From positions 558,001-622,000 of the forward strand of contig JAVLRN010000005.1 of NCBI GenBank assembly GCA_032821775.1: DNA of 64,000 nucleotides, given 5' to 3'. Below, piece by piece: positions 12,331 through 22,470 of this stretch; within the stretch, counting starts at the first letter, position 1, and every line of letters starts with the position of its first letter. The stretch is from Sanguinoderma infundibulare. Taxonomy: Eukaryota > Basidiomycota > Agaricomycetes > Polyporales > Polyporaceae. A model generated the notes under the pieces. That model ran no database searches and was not told where the DNA came from. It saw nothing but the letters and a program-made list of their open reading frames with translations. A program made the translations under genes and the position numbers.

Positions 12331-13486
12331 TATCCCGCCCACTGATCGCGGCTCGCTGTAACGTTTTGCGGCCGCAGCTTTGACGGTTCGTTTTCACTGA
12401 ATGTTTCTCCTTCGCGGTGCGACCGTTAGTAATGTCCTCGTTGACACAGGAACCGTCGAGATGCGTCAGCTCAGCCCTGCGAGCTTTCCGGTGCGCAGCT
12501 TCAGATCACTCTTGGTACCTTGCTGCAGACTGCGGCTCTTATCAAGTATTCAACAGGATTCCGATAGGACCAACGTTGACTAAGGGACATCATATACGTA
12601 TGGTGCGTTCACCGCTCGCAACTGTATGCTTAGCTTCCTGCCTTTCCTAGGGCGCCGAGTGCTCGTTGCCTCGGATTGCGGCCAGGTGTGGTGGTTCCCC
12701 CACTTGATCAAAGTCAACCTCGGCGTTAGCCCCACATGGGGTTACAGTATGATATTCGGGCTTGTTTACCAAATACGTTCACCATATGCCCTTCTAGACT
12801 TGTTGTAGGGATGGCCTTGCTTAACGTCTCCCCGGATCCGATTAGTCGGGCCTGCGCACCGGCACAACATACTCAATTCAAACGTCAGGGAAAATATACC
12901 GGTCGCGATGACGTACACCTCGACGCTCTAGTCTTTAAGAAACCCTACGGAATCGGGTTCTGGACTCCGGCTTCCTTGCACACGGAGCTGCAATTATGGA
13001 AAATTGTATAGGCAAGTTACCACGTGCACATCTTTCGAGATGCGACGGGATGGAACAGAGCCACGGGTCTGTCATGCCATCCTAGGATCATCTGGCCCTC
13101 GCGGGATGAACGTCCTCCACACCGGTGAGTAAGGGTTAGTACCATTGCCATTCTAACGAGTAAGTAGGGGAGCACCGAGATTGACCTCTTGTGTTCTCGA
13201 GGAGGTATGTCGTCCCCCTTGCATGCGTGTCGATGCCCATAAGTGAATCGCTCATCGGGATATCATTGAGCAGGAGGCAACCCATCAGCGCTCATTGCCT
13301 GACATCAGGCTTCCCAATCTCCATGCTTCTTTGTACGTACGCCCCTCTCCCTCCCACAGCACGAGCCGACCAGGGCAGATATAATTCATATATACTTTCT
13401 GCAGCCGCGATGGAGCCGTCATTGACTGCTCACTCGCTTGCCACACAAGTCAACATTCAGGAGCAACTCCTGCCGCTAAACTCTCC
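12331..13486. other. Interval after the LEU4 relic, no intact gene
   Basis: About 1.15 kb before the hydrolase gene. Frames of 60-102 codons are present but unrecognised. A stretch at about 12890-13000 containing Y-G-I-G-F-W-T-P might be a distant remnant of the regulatory domain of LEU4 (W-G-V-G-I-D-P-D), but this is too weak to call. A TATA-like run (TTCATATATACTTTC) at about 13387-13401 is about 90 bp upstream of the hydrolase start codon. Confidence 0.4.
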
Positions 13487-14700
13487 ATGCCATCCATAAT
13501 CGTAGACGACAAGGATACTCAGCTGTCTTATATTGACAGTGGGGTCCCCGCAAGGGCGGCAGGTTCATTTCTGCTGCCTCGCTACGTGACCATCTTCGCG
13601 ATCCATGGATTCCAATTCACCCACCGTGAGTTGTGTGGCGTCACTTCATCTCAATCACAGTCAGCATGCTCAACCAGTTTCAAGAGTCGTTCGAGAGAGT
13701 CATGGCTCATGCATCCGATGCGAACATTCGATTCGTTGCCATCAGTCGCCGAGACTACCCTGGATCCACCCCGTTGTCTTCAGAAGATCTGGCCGCTCTC
13801 AGTTCGGATCGCGACGAGGAGAAGCAGGCCTTCGTCCGAGCCAGAGGACTGGAGATCATGAACTTCATCGACAACTTCATAGAGCAAAATAGCCTTCTGC
13901 CAATAACCGGCGACGGCATAGCCGGAGGGTTCGCCCTTCTAGGATACGGGATCGGTAGCCTCTTTGCGCTCGCCGCGGTGGCTAATCTAGACACCCTTCC
14001 GGCATCTTTTCAAAAACGGTGGTGCACGCATATGAGAGCACTCCTCCTGCACGGTGAGTCCCATTTACCGCTGAATATCCAAGCACTTGCTCTGACTTCG
14101 AAATCAGAACCCTTGACGGTGTCTATCGGAAAACCGCGCCTCCCCGCGGGCTGGCGCCCCAGCGACTTCCCGTCCTTCATGCTCGAGAAGAAGTGGCAGA
14201 GTGCTTACTTCAAGCAATGGGACCTCAATGCCCGTTACAAGAGCCTATACTCGTACGACGTCAACCCGTCCATCGCCCGGCTCCCGGTAGTCGAGACGAT
14301 GTCCGAAGAGGAGGCCGCGCGCGCGTTCCGCGACCATTCGCTCACGTCCGACATGCCGTTCTTCGTCTCGTGCGGCCCACAAATCCAGGCGAGCTACGAG
14401 AAGGCTTGCTTCGACGAGGACATCAGGGGGTTGATGCCGGGCAAGAAGGTTTGGGTGTTTACTGGAGACGTGACCGTGCCGTTCTCCCTTCCCGGGTTCT
14501 GGGCCATGGAGGACGACCATTCGGCTCACGGGGGTGGCTTTATCGACTTCAGGATCGTTCACGGCGTAAATCACTATGTGAGCAATTGGTCTTTGTGTAT
14601 CGCGGCTGGTCACTGAGGGTTGTCTTTGTGCTAGGTCCATTGGACTGATCCGGCGCTCACTTTGAAGTTATACGTCGACGCGATGAAATTGAATAGGTAG
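13487..14700 (+). CDS. Alpha/beta-hydrolase-fold protein lacking the nucleophile
   Basis: Four exons (13487-13625, 13661-14053, 14108-14577, 14635-14700) join in frame to 355 residues. It resembles the basidiomycete cytosolic alpha/beta hydrolases that carry I-H-G near the oxyanion hole (here A-I-H-G at 38-41), R-R-D-Y-P-G-S-T-P-L (76-85) and a late G-V-N-H-Y-V-H-W-T-D-P with the candidate catalytic His. The nucleophile elbow, normally G-x-S-x-G, reads G141-Y-G143-I-G145, so the nucleophile is Gly. It is therefore probably not a serine hydrolase, unless this is an error in the sequence. The intron at 14054-14107 has a GTGAGT donor; reading through it also stays open, adding 18 residues, so that intron is likely but not certain. 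Substrate and role are unknown. Confidence 0.82.
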
Positions 14701-14774
14701 TCACTCTCGTATCCTTCTACGACGGATAGTACTTTTTAGTGGATAGACAGGTTTTCATTTATAGAATAGGTATC

Positions 14775-14796
14775 CTCTCGAGCCTGCGCTCGAGGG
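14775..14796. repeat. Short hairpin between hydrolase and HIS1
   Basis: Inverted repeat CTCGAGC / GCTCGAG (14777-14783 and 14788-14794) around the tetraloop CTGC, extended by one wobble and one C-G pair. It lies 75 bp after the hydrolase stop codon and would form a stable stem in its 3' UTR. Function unknown. Confidence 0.6.
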
Positions 14797-14822
14797 TGAG
14801 GCTGAAGGAGGCCTAGCGAGGG

Positions 14823-14838
14823 ATCGAACCGGTTCGAT
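14823..14838. repeat. 16-bp perfect palindrome
   Basis: ATCGAACCGGTTCGAT is a perfect palindrome 156 bp upstream of the HIS1 start codon. It could be a binding site for a dimeric regulator or part of the 3' UTR of the preceding gene. The GGTTCGATTCC it contains resembles a tRNA T-loop, but no tRNA folds around it. Confidence 0.5.
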
Positions 14839-14929
14839 TCCCATATGAGGTGCTAATAACTACAACGATGTAATCTAATCTAGGACTTGAGGGTCGATCG
14901 GAATCTTTCTATTCGACCATCCCCTGCAA

Positions 14930-14935
14930 TGACTC
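14930..14935 (+). promoter_or_regulatory. TGACTC (Gcn4/Cpc-type) element upstream of HIS1
   Basis: The hexamer TGACTC, core of the Gcn4/CpcA general amino acid control site, lies 59 bp before the HIS1 start codon. Similar hexamers precede LEU4. Function is inferred from the pathway and position. Confidence 0.45.
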
Positions 14936-14993
14936 GGTCCAACTCTCACATCCTCCGTTTCTCTTCCCTCGTCGACGCAGACATACCCATAAA

Positions 14994-16267
14994 ATGAGTA
15001 AGTGTAAGGATGCCAAGTACGACGCATCACTGACTCCGGGTACAGACGTAGAAGCCGTCGACGGTCGCCTACTCTTCGCCATCCCAAAGAAAGGTCGGTC
15101 TGTCCAGCCGGGACGGAGCGACTGCACCATCTAACCCGCAACGCGCGCGCAGGGAGATTGCACGAGAAGTGCCTCGAGCTCCTTGCAGGTGAGCACCAGC
15201 ACCCACGAGCTTTGAACGCCCACCAACCATCGCGCAGGTGCCGACATCCAGTTCCGGAGACACCACCGGCTGGACGTATGCCTCGTCAAGAACCACAACA
15301 TCGCGCTGTCCGTCCGCCCTCTTCCCACCCCATCACCTGCATCCATCTGACCCCCCCCCCTCTCCCCATAACCTGCAGCGTCTTCCTCCCCGCGGCCGAC
15401 ATCCCGTCCTTCGTCGGCAAGGGCAACGTCGACCTCGGCATCACCGGCCAGGACGTCATCCTCGAGTCCCAGATGGGCCAGCACGTCACCGAGGTGCTCA
15501 AGCTCGGCTTCGGCAAGTGCGCGCTCCAAGTCCAGGTGCCCGAGGCGGGCCCGATCAAGTCCGTCGACGACCTCGCCGGCAAGCGCGTCGTCACCAGCTT
15601 CGAGGTCCTCGCCGGCCGCTACTTCAACGACGTCGACGAGCGCCTCCAGCTCCAGGACGGCGCACGGACGCGGATAGAGTACGTCGGGGGCAGCGTCGAG
15701 GCCGCGTGTTCGCTCGGGCTGGCAGATGGCATCGGTGCGTACGCTGCGCTGCTCGGTCTCTCCGCGCGTGTCGTCGAACGCGGCGCTGATGTCGTGTGTC
15801 GTGCCGCAGTTGACCTTGTCGGTGCGTTTATCGAGGGAAAAAGCAAAGTATACGCCACCTAGAGCGACTGACCTGTTCCTGTAGAATCCGGAGACACGAT
15901 GCGCGCAGCGGGCCTGCACGCCATCGCGACCCTCCTCCAGACCGAAGCCGTCCTCATCCAGTCCAGCACGCCCAAACACCCCGCGCTCGAGCCGCTCATC
16001 AAGGTCGTCACGAGCCGCATCGCGGGCGTCGTCGCCGCCGGCCGCTACGTCATCTGCGAATACAACATCCAGCGGGATCGACTTGCGCTCGCGACCGGGG
16101 TCACCCCCGGACGGCGCGCGCCGACTGTCAGTCCCCTCGAGGAGGAGGGCTGGGTCGCGGTGAGCTCGATGGTCGAGAAGAGCAAGATGGCGGACGCGAT
16201 GGACGAACTGGTCAAGATCGGGGCGCAGGATATCTTGATCTTCAACCTCGACAACTGCAGAGTATAG
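14994..16267 (+). CDS. HIS1: ATP phosphoribosyltransferase (histidine biosynthesis step 1)
   Basis: Condenses ATP with PRPP, the first and feedback-regulated step of histidine biosynthesis. Seven exons (14994-14997, 15046-15093, 15153-15188, 15238-15307, 15379-15734, 15810-15821, 15885-16267) give 302 residues, close to yeast His1. Family landmarks: L-L-F-A-I-P-K-K-G-R-L, L-L-A-G-A-D-I-Q-F-R-R, F-L-P-A-A-D-I-P, V-D-L-G-I-T-G-Q-D, then E-S-G-D-T-M-R-A-A-G-L near the PRPP site, and a C-terminal ACT-like regulatory domain (E-E-E-G-W-V-A-V...D-I-L-I-F-N-L). The first coding exon is 4 nt (ATG A) if the 48-nt intron with a GTAAGT donor and CTGAC branch site is removed. Leaving it in keeps the frame and adds 16 residues, so both starts are possible. 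Exon 6 is a 12-nt microexon coding V-D-L-V. The exon 4 donor is GTCCGT, a weak site. Confidence 0.95.
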
Positions 16268-16488
16268 ATGGCAGATGGCAGAGAGAGAAGAAACCCGTGC
16301 TTGTAGAAGATATCACACGAATGTACGATTGATTATGCAGCAGGAGTCAAGTCGAATAGATTGCTACAACCGAATCACAACCCTACGAGCAAAGTAGAAA
16401 GGAAAGCCGGTAGATCAAAGGTAGATGATACAAGATAGAGCTACGTTCGCTGATAGATACATTCAGCTTTTGGTATACACCTTCACCA

Positions 16489-19280
16489 TCACTCCTTCGC
16501 CGCCTGCGCTGCAGCCTTCCTCGCCGCCTCGTCCGCAACGTCCACAACCTTTGTCGCCGCCAAGACCGCCTTGAGGCCCGACGCGGTGATGTCGCTGTCG
16601 ATCGCGACGCCCCACGTCGTCATCTTCGAGCGCCCTCCCGGGCCCTCGTACGCGATCTCGACGTACGACGCCGCCTTGACCTCGGAGCCCTCGCCGATCG
16701 AGTGCTCCGCGTACTCGCGGATCGACACCCGCCCGTCCAGGCCGCGGTTGACGGCCTCGACGGCGGCCGACAGCGGCCCGTTGCCCTCGCCCTCGAGCGC
16801 GACGGCCTTGCCGTTGATGATGAACTCGCCCGAGAGCTTCGCGCGCCCGCTCGCATTCAGGTGCTCGAGCTTGAAGCTCCGCACCGCGAACCGCGCCCCC
16901 CCGGCCGCGGCCGCGTCCGCCTCCTCCTCGTGGTAGCCGTACGTCTCGCGAAAGAGGACGACGAGAGCGTCGTACGAGATCTCGCCACCGAACCCACGCG
17001 CGGCGCGCTGCACGGCCTCGAAGAACGACGCCTGCAGCCGCCGGGGGAGCTCGAGCTTGAGCGAGCTCAGGATCGCGGTCGCGATGTCCGCCTGGCCCGA
17101 CGCCGCGCTGAACCCGACGCTGAGCTTGAGCTCGGGCAGCGGCCGGTCCCCGATCGCGTTGTTGGCCGCGCTGAGGACCGCGCGGAGGCCCGAGCCGGCG
17201 ATGTCCGGGTCGATGCCGACGCCCCAGAAGGACTCGGCGGACGCGCGGGTCTCCTTGACGTCGCCCGTGTCGAACACGAGCTCGACAAAGGACGCGGCCT
17301 TGGCGGTCTGGTCCTGGCCGATCGTGTGCTCCGAGTACTCCCGCAGGGAGAGGTCGATCTGGAGGTGCGTGCGCAGCGCGTCGAGCAGCGCGGACAGAGG
17401 GCCGTTCCCGTCGCCGCGGATGACGCGCAGCTGGCCGTCGACCGAGATGGTGCCGTCGAACTGCCTCCGCTCGTCAGCGGCCTCGCCGTCGACGCCGCCG
17501 GGGCCAGGTTCGGACGAGATCCTGAACGACTTGAGGGCCAGACGGCCCTCGTACGCCGACCCGCCCAGGTGGAACGTCTTCCTGAATGCCGAGGTGATGT
17601 CCTCCACCGTCATCTCCCTCGCCTCGCGGTCGGCGATGTCCTGCACGACCGCGTAGAACACGACTTGCATCTTGCGCGGCATGTCGAGGCCCAAGTGCTG
17701 CTGCACGAGGTACGCGATCCCGCCCTTGCCCGACTGCGAGTTGACCCGGATGACGGCCTCGTACGTGCATCCGAGGTCGGCGGGGTCGATCGGCAAGTAG
17801 GGCATGTCCCAGTACTCGCGCTCGCCCTGTATTCTGGCCTGCTCGTGGCGTGCGCGCTGGGCCTCGAAGCCCTTTTTGATCGCATCTTGGTGAGATCCGG
17901 AGAAGGCGGTGAAGACGAGCTCGCCCGCGTAGGGGTGGCGGGGGTGCACGGGAAGGTCATTGCATGCGGTGACGACGTCGATAACGGCCTGGATGTCGGA
18001 GAAGTCGACTTGAGGGTGGACGCCTTGGGTGTAGAGATTGAGAGCGAGATTGACGAGATCAACGTTCCCTGTTCGCTCCCCGTTGCCGAACAGGCATCCC
18101 TCTACACGGTCTGCTCCGGCCATCTGTCCGAGCTCGGCAGCAGCAATACCAGTGCCTAGATTCGCATTAAAACGGTTGCCTGCGGTGTTGTAATGTATTC
18201 AAGACGTACCACGGTCGTTATGGGGGTGGAGACTAATGTAGATCTTTTCTCGTTCTGAGATATTGCGGGAGAAGTGCTCGACCTAGACTGGTTAGGACTA
18301 TGTGTCGTGCGGGTTGTGGGAAAGGACGTACGAGGTCTGCGTAATGGTTGGGAGGGCCAATCTCAACCGTAGCGGGAAGGTTAAAGATGATCCTCTCCTC
18401 AAAAGCCGTGCCAGCCTTGCCCCACGCCTTTTTCACGGCCTCGCAAACCTCCAGGGCGAACTCAGGCTCCGTCTGGGAGAACGTCTCTGGACTATACTCG
18501 TACCGGAACTGGGTCCCATACTTGGCCGTGCACTCATCGGTGAGCTTGCGGACGATCTCCGTGTGCTTAGCCGCGAGGGCAACTGTCTCCTCTTGAGAGT
18601 TGCGGAAGACGACGGTGCGGAAGAGGCAACAGGTGGCGTTGTACATGTGGATGATGGCGCGTTTTGCTCCTGCTACCGACTCGACGGTGCGCTTGATAAG
18701 ATCTTCCCGGGCGGGGGTGAGAACCTGAGCTCAACCTCCAGTCAGTAGACATTCAAAACAATGCCTCGCATGTGAGTCAAATGGGATTTTGCGACAAGTG
18801 TGCATGGCCGCCTTTGTGGGCTGGGCAATTCTGGCGCAACGGTAGGGGGGATAGGCATAGCAAACGCAGATAGCAGGTGTGTGTGCATGCAAAAGGGACA
18901 GAGACTGAGAACTAACCTGGAGCCAGACGTCGTCCGGGACCCTATTCTCCTCGATCAACATGCGGACGAAGTTGAAGTCGGTATCACTCGCGGCGGGATA
19001 TGCGACCTCAATCTCCTTGAATCCACACTTGACAAGGGTCTCAAAGAAGACCATCTTTTGAGGGATGGTCATGGGGTTCGCTAGGGCCTGGTTTCCATCG
19101 CGGAGGTCGGTCGACAGCCAGATGGGAGGTGCGCGGTTGATCTTGCCTGGCCATTGGCGATCAGGGAGGTTGAGAGGTGTGTACGGTTGGTACTTGGTAG
19201 AAGGATCCGTGCTGCGGGAGAGAGGGCTAATTAGCGTCGACGAGAGAGTTTGTGCCGGGCGCTGCTCACAGCATCGGCAT
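16489..19280 (-). CDS. LEU4: 2-isopropylmalate synthase with duplicated regulatory domain
   Basis: Makes 2-isopropylmalate from acetyl-CoA and 2-ketoisovalerate, the first committed step of leucine synthesis. Five exons on the minus strand (19270-19280, 18917-19211, 18332-18724, 18210-18282, 16489-18155) join in frame to 812 residues, about 190 more than yeast Leu4 (619). The catalytic barrel has [11 protein letters not shown] and the metal-binding H-P-H-N-D-R-G-T, then [10 protein letters not shown]. The extra length is a second copy of the leucine-binding LeuA dimer domain. Unit 1 (about 412-592) has [23 protein letters not shown] (529-534) and [10 protein letters not shown]. Unit 2 (about 623-794) has [23 protein letters not shown] (737-742) and [10 protein letters not shown]. 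The copies are about 208 residues apart and clearly diverged. It is convergent with HIS1 (221 bp between stops). No mitochondrial presequence is evident. Confidence 0.95.
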
Positions 19281-19400
19281 GGTCGTCGTGCAGAATGGGT
19301 AGGTCAGCAGATAGTGGAGTGAAGTCAGATAGGAGCAGCGGGCATGAAGGACGAGTGGGAGAGTGTTACGGCAGGTATCAATGATGTGCAGAGCAAGCCC

Positions 19401-19440
19401 GAGTCATGCCTGCAAAGAAAATTACAGAATGCCGGAGTCA
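19401..19440 (-). promoter_or_regulatory. Two TGACTC elements upstream of LEU4
   Basis: The minus strand has TGACTC at 19435-19440 and at 19401-19406, about 121-160 bp upstream of the LEU4 start codon at 19280. These match the Gcn4/CpcA core. The sites fall just before or inside the uncertain 5' end of the neighbouring MYND-type gene on the opposite strand. Confidence 0.5.
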
Positions 19441-19445
19441 CAGTC

Positions 19446-20536
19446 ATGGTCGTAAGCACGATCGCTTGCCCCAACAGGCACTCCCTTTTCCTCTTCCGGC
19501 CACGCCACTTGTCCGCCGCGCTCTCACCGTACACACGTCGCAGACGACAATGGGCCGTGACACGCTTAATAACCACGTGGGTACCCGTACGTCGAACAAG
19601 GTTTGATAACGAGAAGCAGCCTGAGGTCGTACATATTCCGAATCGACTCGGTCACCTCTACTGCAGTACGGAGTGCCAGAAAGCAGACTGGCCAACACAT
19701 AAGTACGTCTTTCTCGTCCGATATGCTTCCGTTGGGCTCACCGTCCCTCTCACAGAATGTTATCTCGTGGCCACTTCGAGGTCATCAGCAAGCTATCGAA
19801 CGCCGAACCCGAGCAGCTTCACAATGCGGTACAATCCCTTGGCTACTCGTCCTACTCCGCTTTTCTCCGTGCCCTTCGAGAGTTCGTCCAAACGCATACA
19901 TGGGCCTTCGGCTCTATCGCCAAGGCCTCCGTCCTTCTGCAGCCCGGCGGCATAGAGTGGTCACAATCCCCCCAAAAGGTGCTCTGTTTCACCCTCATCC
20001 CCGGGAGTGCTGCTCTTGGAACCTTAGAGCGCAATCCTGCACGCAAGTTCAAGCTCAGAAGCCTCCACCTACGTGCCCTCTCCGAATACCTCGCGCTCGC
20101 CAACCTCAAGCCCGATGCAGCCGACGCGTGCGAGGCGCAGGAGTCTGACCTGCGCAAGGCCGAGAACCGACACGACATGTATCCTGGGTATGCTGGGCTC
20201 CTTCCTGTGATGTTCTTCGTGGAGGGTCCAGACCTGGAGCTCCACGACTTCCACCCTCAGTTTCGGCTTGTAGATCGCCCGACCCCCGCCGTTAACAGCG
20301 TCCCGGACACCAAGGCCCTCCTGGAAGCTATTCTTCGGCTCGCTATTGGCAGCATCAACTCTGTCTCCCTCTCCACTCGACCTAGTCCGACTCCTTTAGT
20401 GGGCATGTGGCGCTTTTGGACGCTACGTGCACTCTCAAGACACTTCATGGACGTGGAAGGCGCTGATCTCGAGCTGGGCGGACGCATCGAGCGGTGGATG
20501 AACTGCTGGATAGCGTTGGCACAGGCGGCGGCATAG
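19446..20536 (+). CDS. MYND-related protein with incomplete zinc finger (tandem copy 1)
   Basis: Two exons, up to 19702 and 19756-20536, joined in frame (H-K|M). About 345 residues if the Met at 19446 is the start; the same frame is open to a Met at 19344, so the start is uncertain. The second half of a MYND finger is clear, L-Y-C-S-T-E-C-Q-K-A-D-W-P-T-H-K, but the first-half ligands (C-x2-C...C-x2-C) found in copy 2 are absent: the stretch before L-Y-C has no Cys. The finger may therefore not fold. The 260-residue body is intact, with E-L-G-G and Y-A-G-L-L-P-V-M-F-F sections paralogous to copy 2. MYND fingers bind Pro-rich peptides in other proteins; the role here is unknown. It is divergent from LEU4. 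Confidence 0.6.
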
Positions 20537-20763
20537 GCGACGCTCTCGTTGAAGTGTTGATGGTCGCTTTTTGGGAGTCGCTTTAACCCATGTTTAAGAG
20601 CACAAGAAGAGTCGCGTTTCTATGACGCATCATTCCTATCCTTAAGCTCGAGCATGAGGAGAACGCATAATACTCTGCGAAGAGAGCCGTGGACGTGAAT
20701 GTGAGCAGGCTTCGAAGGTGAAATACGATAATCACGTCCCGATCCAGTTGAAGTATGTAAAAG

Positions 20764-21750
20764 ATGCGGCAACCCTTTGATCCACAACCAACTCCAGTGA
20801 TTCCCCGCCCCCGACCAACTCGTCCTCGAACGCCCACGATGTCCACCAAAGCCCCTCAGGCTGTCCGTGCTTGCGTCTCCCGTATAGCGCTACGTCATTG
20901 TGACCACTGTCTCCGAGAGGAAGATCAAGCCACCCGGCTGCGAAAGTGTGCCGGATGTACGAGGACGCTGTACTGTAGCAAAGAATGCCAGAAAGCAGGG
21001 TGGCCAAAGCACAAGTGAGTAGTCCCGTTCGTCGTGACTCTGGGCGTCGTTCACATGCGTCTGTTACCTGCACATAACGCAGACTGGGATGCCGTAATGT
21101 CGCCGACTGCCGCGCGAAGTTGACGAACGACTCGGGCCCGGCGCAACTCTCTGACTCAGCGTTCATGACAGCGCACATCTGGTCTTTCAGAGCTGTCGCG
21201 AAGGCCTACATCCTCCGAGGCAACGCCTTCGAGTGGTCGGCATCCTCAAAACCCGTGCTACGCTTCTTCCCGTCACACGCCGCGCCAACTGTGCGCAACC
21301 CCGCATGCAGGTTCAAGGTAGATGGCGCCGCCTTCCTGCGCCAAGCCTCACTACGCCGGGCTCCTTCCCCTGATGCTCCTCGTGAGGAGACTGACCTACT
21401 CCGTGGTGAACTACTACCCGCAGTTCCGGCCTTTGGGGTACTACCCGAAGGCGTTCACGACTGCGAAGGAGAGAGACGCCGCCTTGGAGGACATCGTCCA
21501 GCTCGCTACGGGCAACATGAACGCGGGCATCTGTTTCCGCACGGTCGAGCGTGGTTCTCCCTCTGTGATACTCTCTGTCGCGCTTCCTGGACGCTTGGTC
21601 CGCTCTCAGGGCACCTCGTGGACCTGGAAGGCACTCTTCTCGAGCTGGGCGGACTACCGGCGGGGGAAGGATCGAGACTTGGATCGAGTGTTGGACAGGC
21701 TGAAGGCGGACGACATTGAGGCGTTGATGGTTGCTTTCGGAACACTGTAA
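20764..21750 (+). pseudogene. MYND-finger gene with broken body (tandem copy 2)
   Basis: Tandem paralogue of the gene ending at 20536. Exon 1 (to 21014; starts at 20764 or 20839) encodes a complete MYND finger: H-C-D-H-C, R-K-C-A-G-C, L-Y-C-S-K-E-C-Q-K-A-G-W-P-K-H. Splicing (GTGAGT donor, CGCAG acceptor at 21083) continues into L-G-C-R-N-V-A-D-C. After R-N-P-A-C-R-F-K (about 21315) the frame must shift to reach Y-A-G-L-L-P-L-M (about 21350), with about 35 residues missing relative to copy 1. A second shift is needed near 21590 to recover W-T-L-G-P-L-S-G-H-L-V-D-L-E-G. No intron explains either shift (the first gap is only 28 nt). It is called a pseudogene. The final frame 21322-21750 stays open to a TAA. 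Confidence 0.7.
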
Positions 21751-22258
21751 CGGACGCGCGATCTGGGGTTTCTGGTCTTCTCGCTACGCCAGTTTCTAGT
21801 CGGTTCGGAGGACGCTTCGGAGGGACCTCCATCGCTAAGACCTGTTAGCGAATGTGATTTCCGGACTCTCTTTTTACTGAACAGGCTGTTCAAGTTCTCG
21901 CTATGGACGTGTCGTTCCTTTAGTTTTACGAAGTATGTGGTCTCAGACAGGCACGTATGGCGCAGACGGCAATGGGCCACCCTTATTCATGACTTATTTG
22001 AACAGGAAAACAGGATGTCAGGTTTCACCGGACAGCGCGGTCTCGTCTGGATTCATGCTGCCCGGGCCCGTGTAACACGTCAACGCCTTTAGCAACCAAA
22101 TACTAGCAAGGATACCGTCAGCCCAATAAACGGAACGAGATCGATAGTTGGTTACATCACCGTTTGCTAGCCACTGTCCAGCCGAGGTGCCGTGAGGCCT
22201 TATTCCGAGGAGGCTGGCTGACCTTGGGCTGACTGGGCTGAACGCGAATGCTGGGTGG

Positions 22259-22266
22259 TATATAAT
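22259..22266 (+). promoter_or_regulatory. TATA box of an orphan promoter
   Basis: TATATAAT on the plus strand, followed after 25-60 bp by a long C/T-rich tract (about 22289-22330) ending in AAG|GTAAGT. This is the usual order of a strong fungal promoter, initiator and 5' UTR intron donor. No coding exon is seen downstream before the minus-strand F-box gene. Confidence 0.45.
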
Positions 22267-22335
22267 CCCCCACTCGGCGCCGCCAGCTTTCATCTCTTTT
22301 CTTCTCGTCTCTTCTTCTTTCTCTCGGCTTCGGTT

Positions 22336-22470
22336 CAAGGTAAGTGGTCGTGGTCCGGTCCCAGAGGTGCGTGTGTTTCTTTCGGTTGTGGGTTTCGGCT
22401 TCAAGGTGCGTGTTTTCTTTTCGGTTTCGGTCTTGAGGTACGTGGTTTTCTTTCTTCGGTTTCGGTGTAG
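22336..22470 (+). repeat. Degenerate tandem repeat with four splice-donor-like sites
   Basis: About 30-39-bp units of the form AGGTRCGTGKTTTTCTTTCGGTTTCGG-like sequence, each opening with a donor-like AGGT: GTAAGT at 22340, GTGCGT at 22367 and 22406, and GTACGT at 22438. TTTCGG is repeated between them. Confidence 0.6.

Noticed and set aside
14820..14840. GGTTCGATTCC resembling a tRNA T-loop (B box)
   Set aside because: No acceptor stem, D arm or A box can be placed around it; the bases are instead half of a perfect 16-bp palindrome.
16702..18159. 485-codon plus-strand open frame opposite LEU4
   Set aside because: It is an antisense shadow of the LEU4 exon, rich in Arg/Leu/Glu/Val, with no domain.
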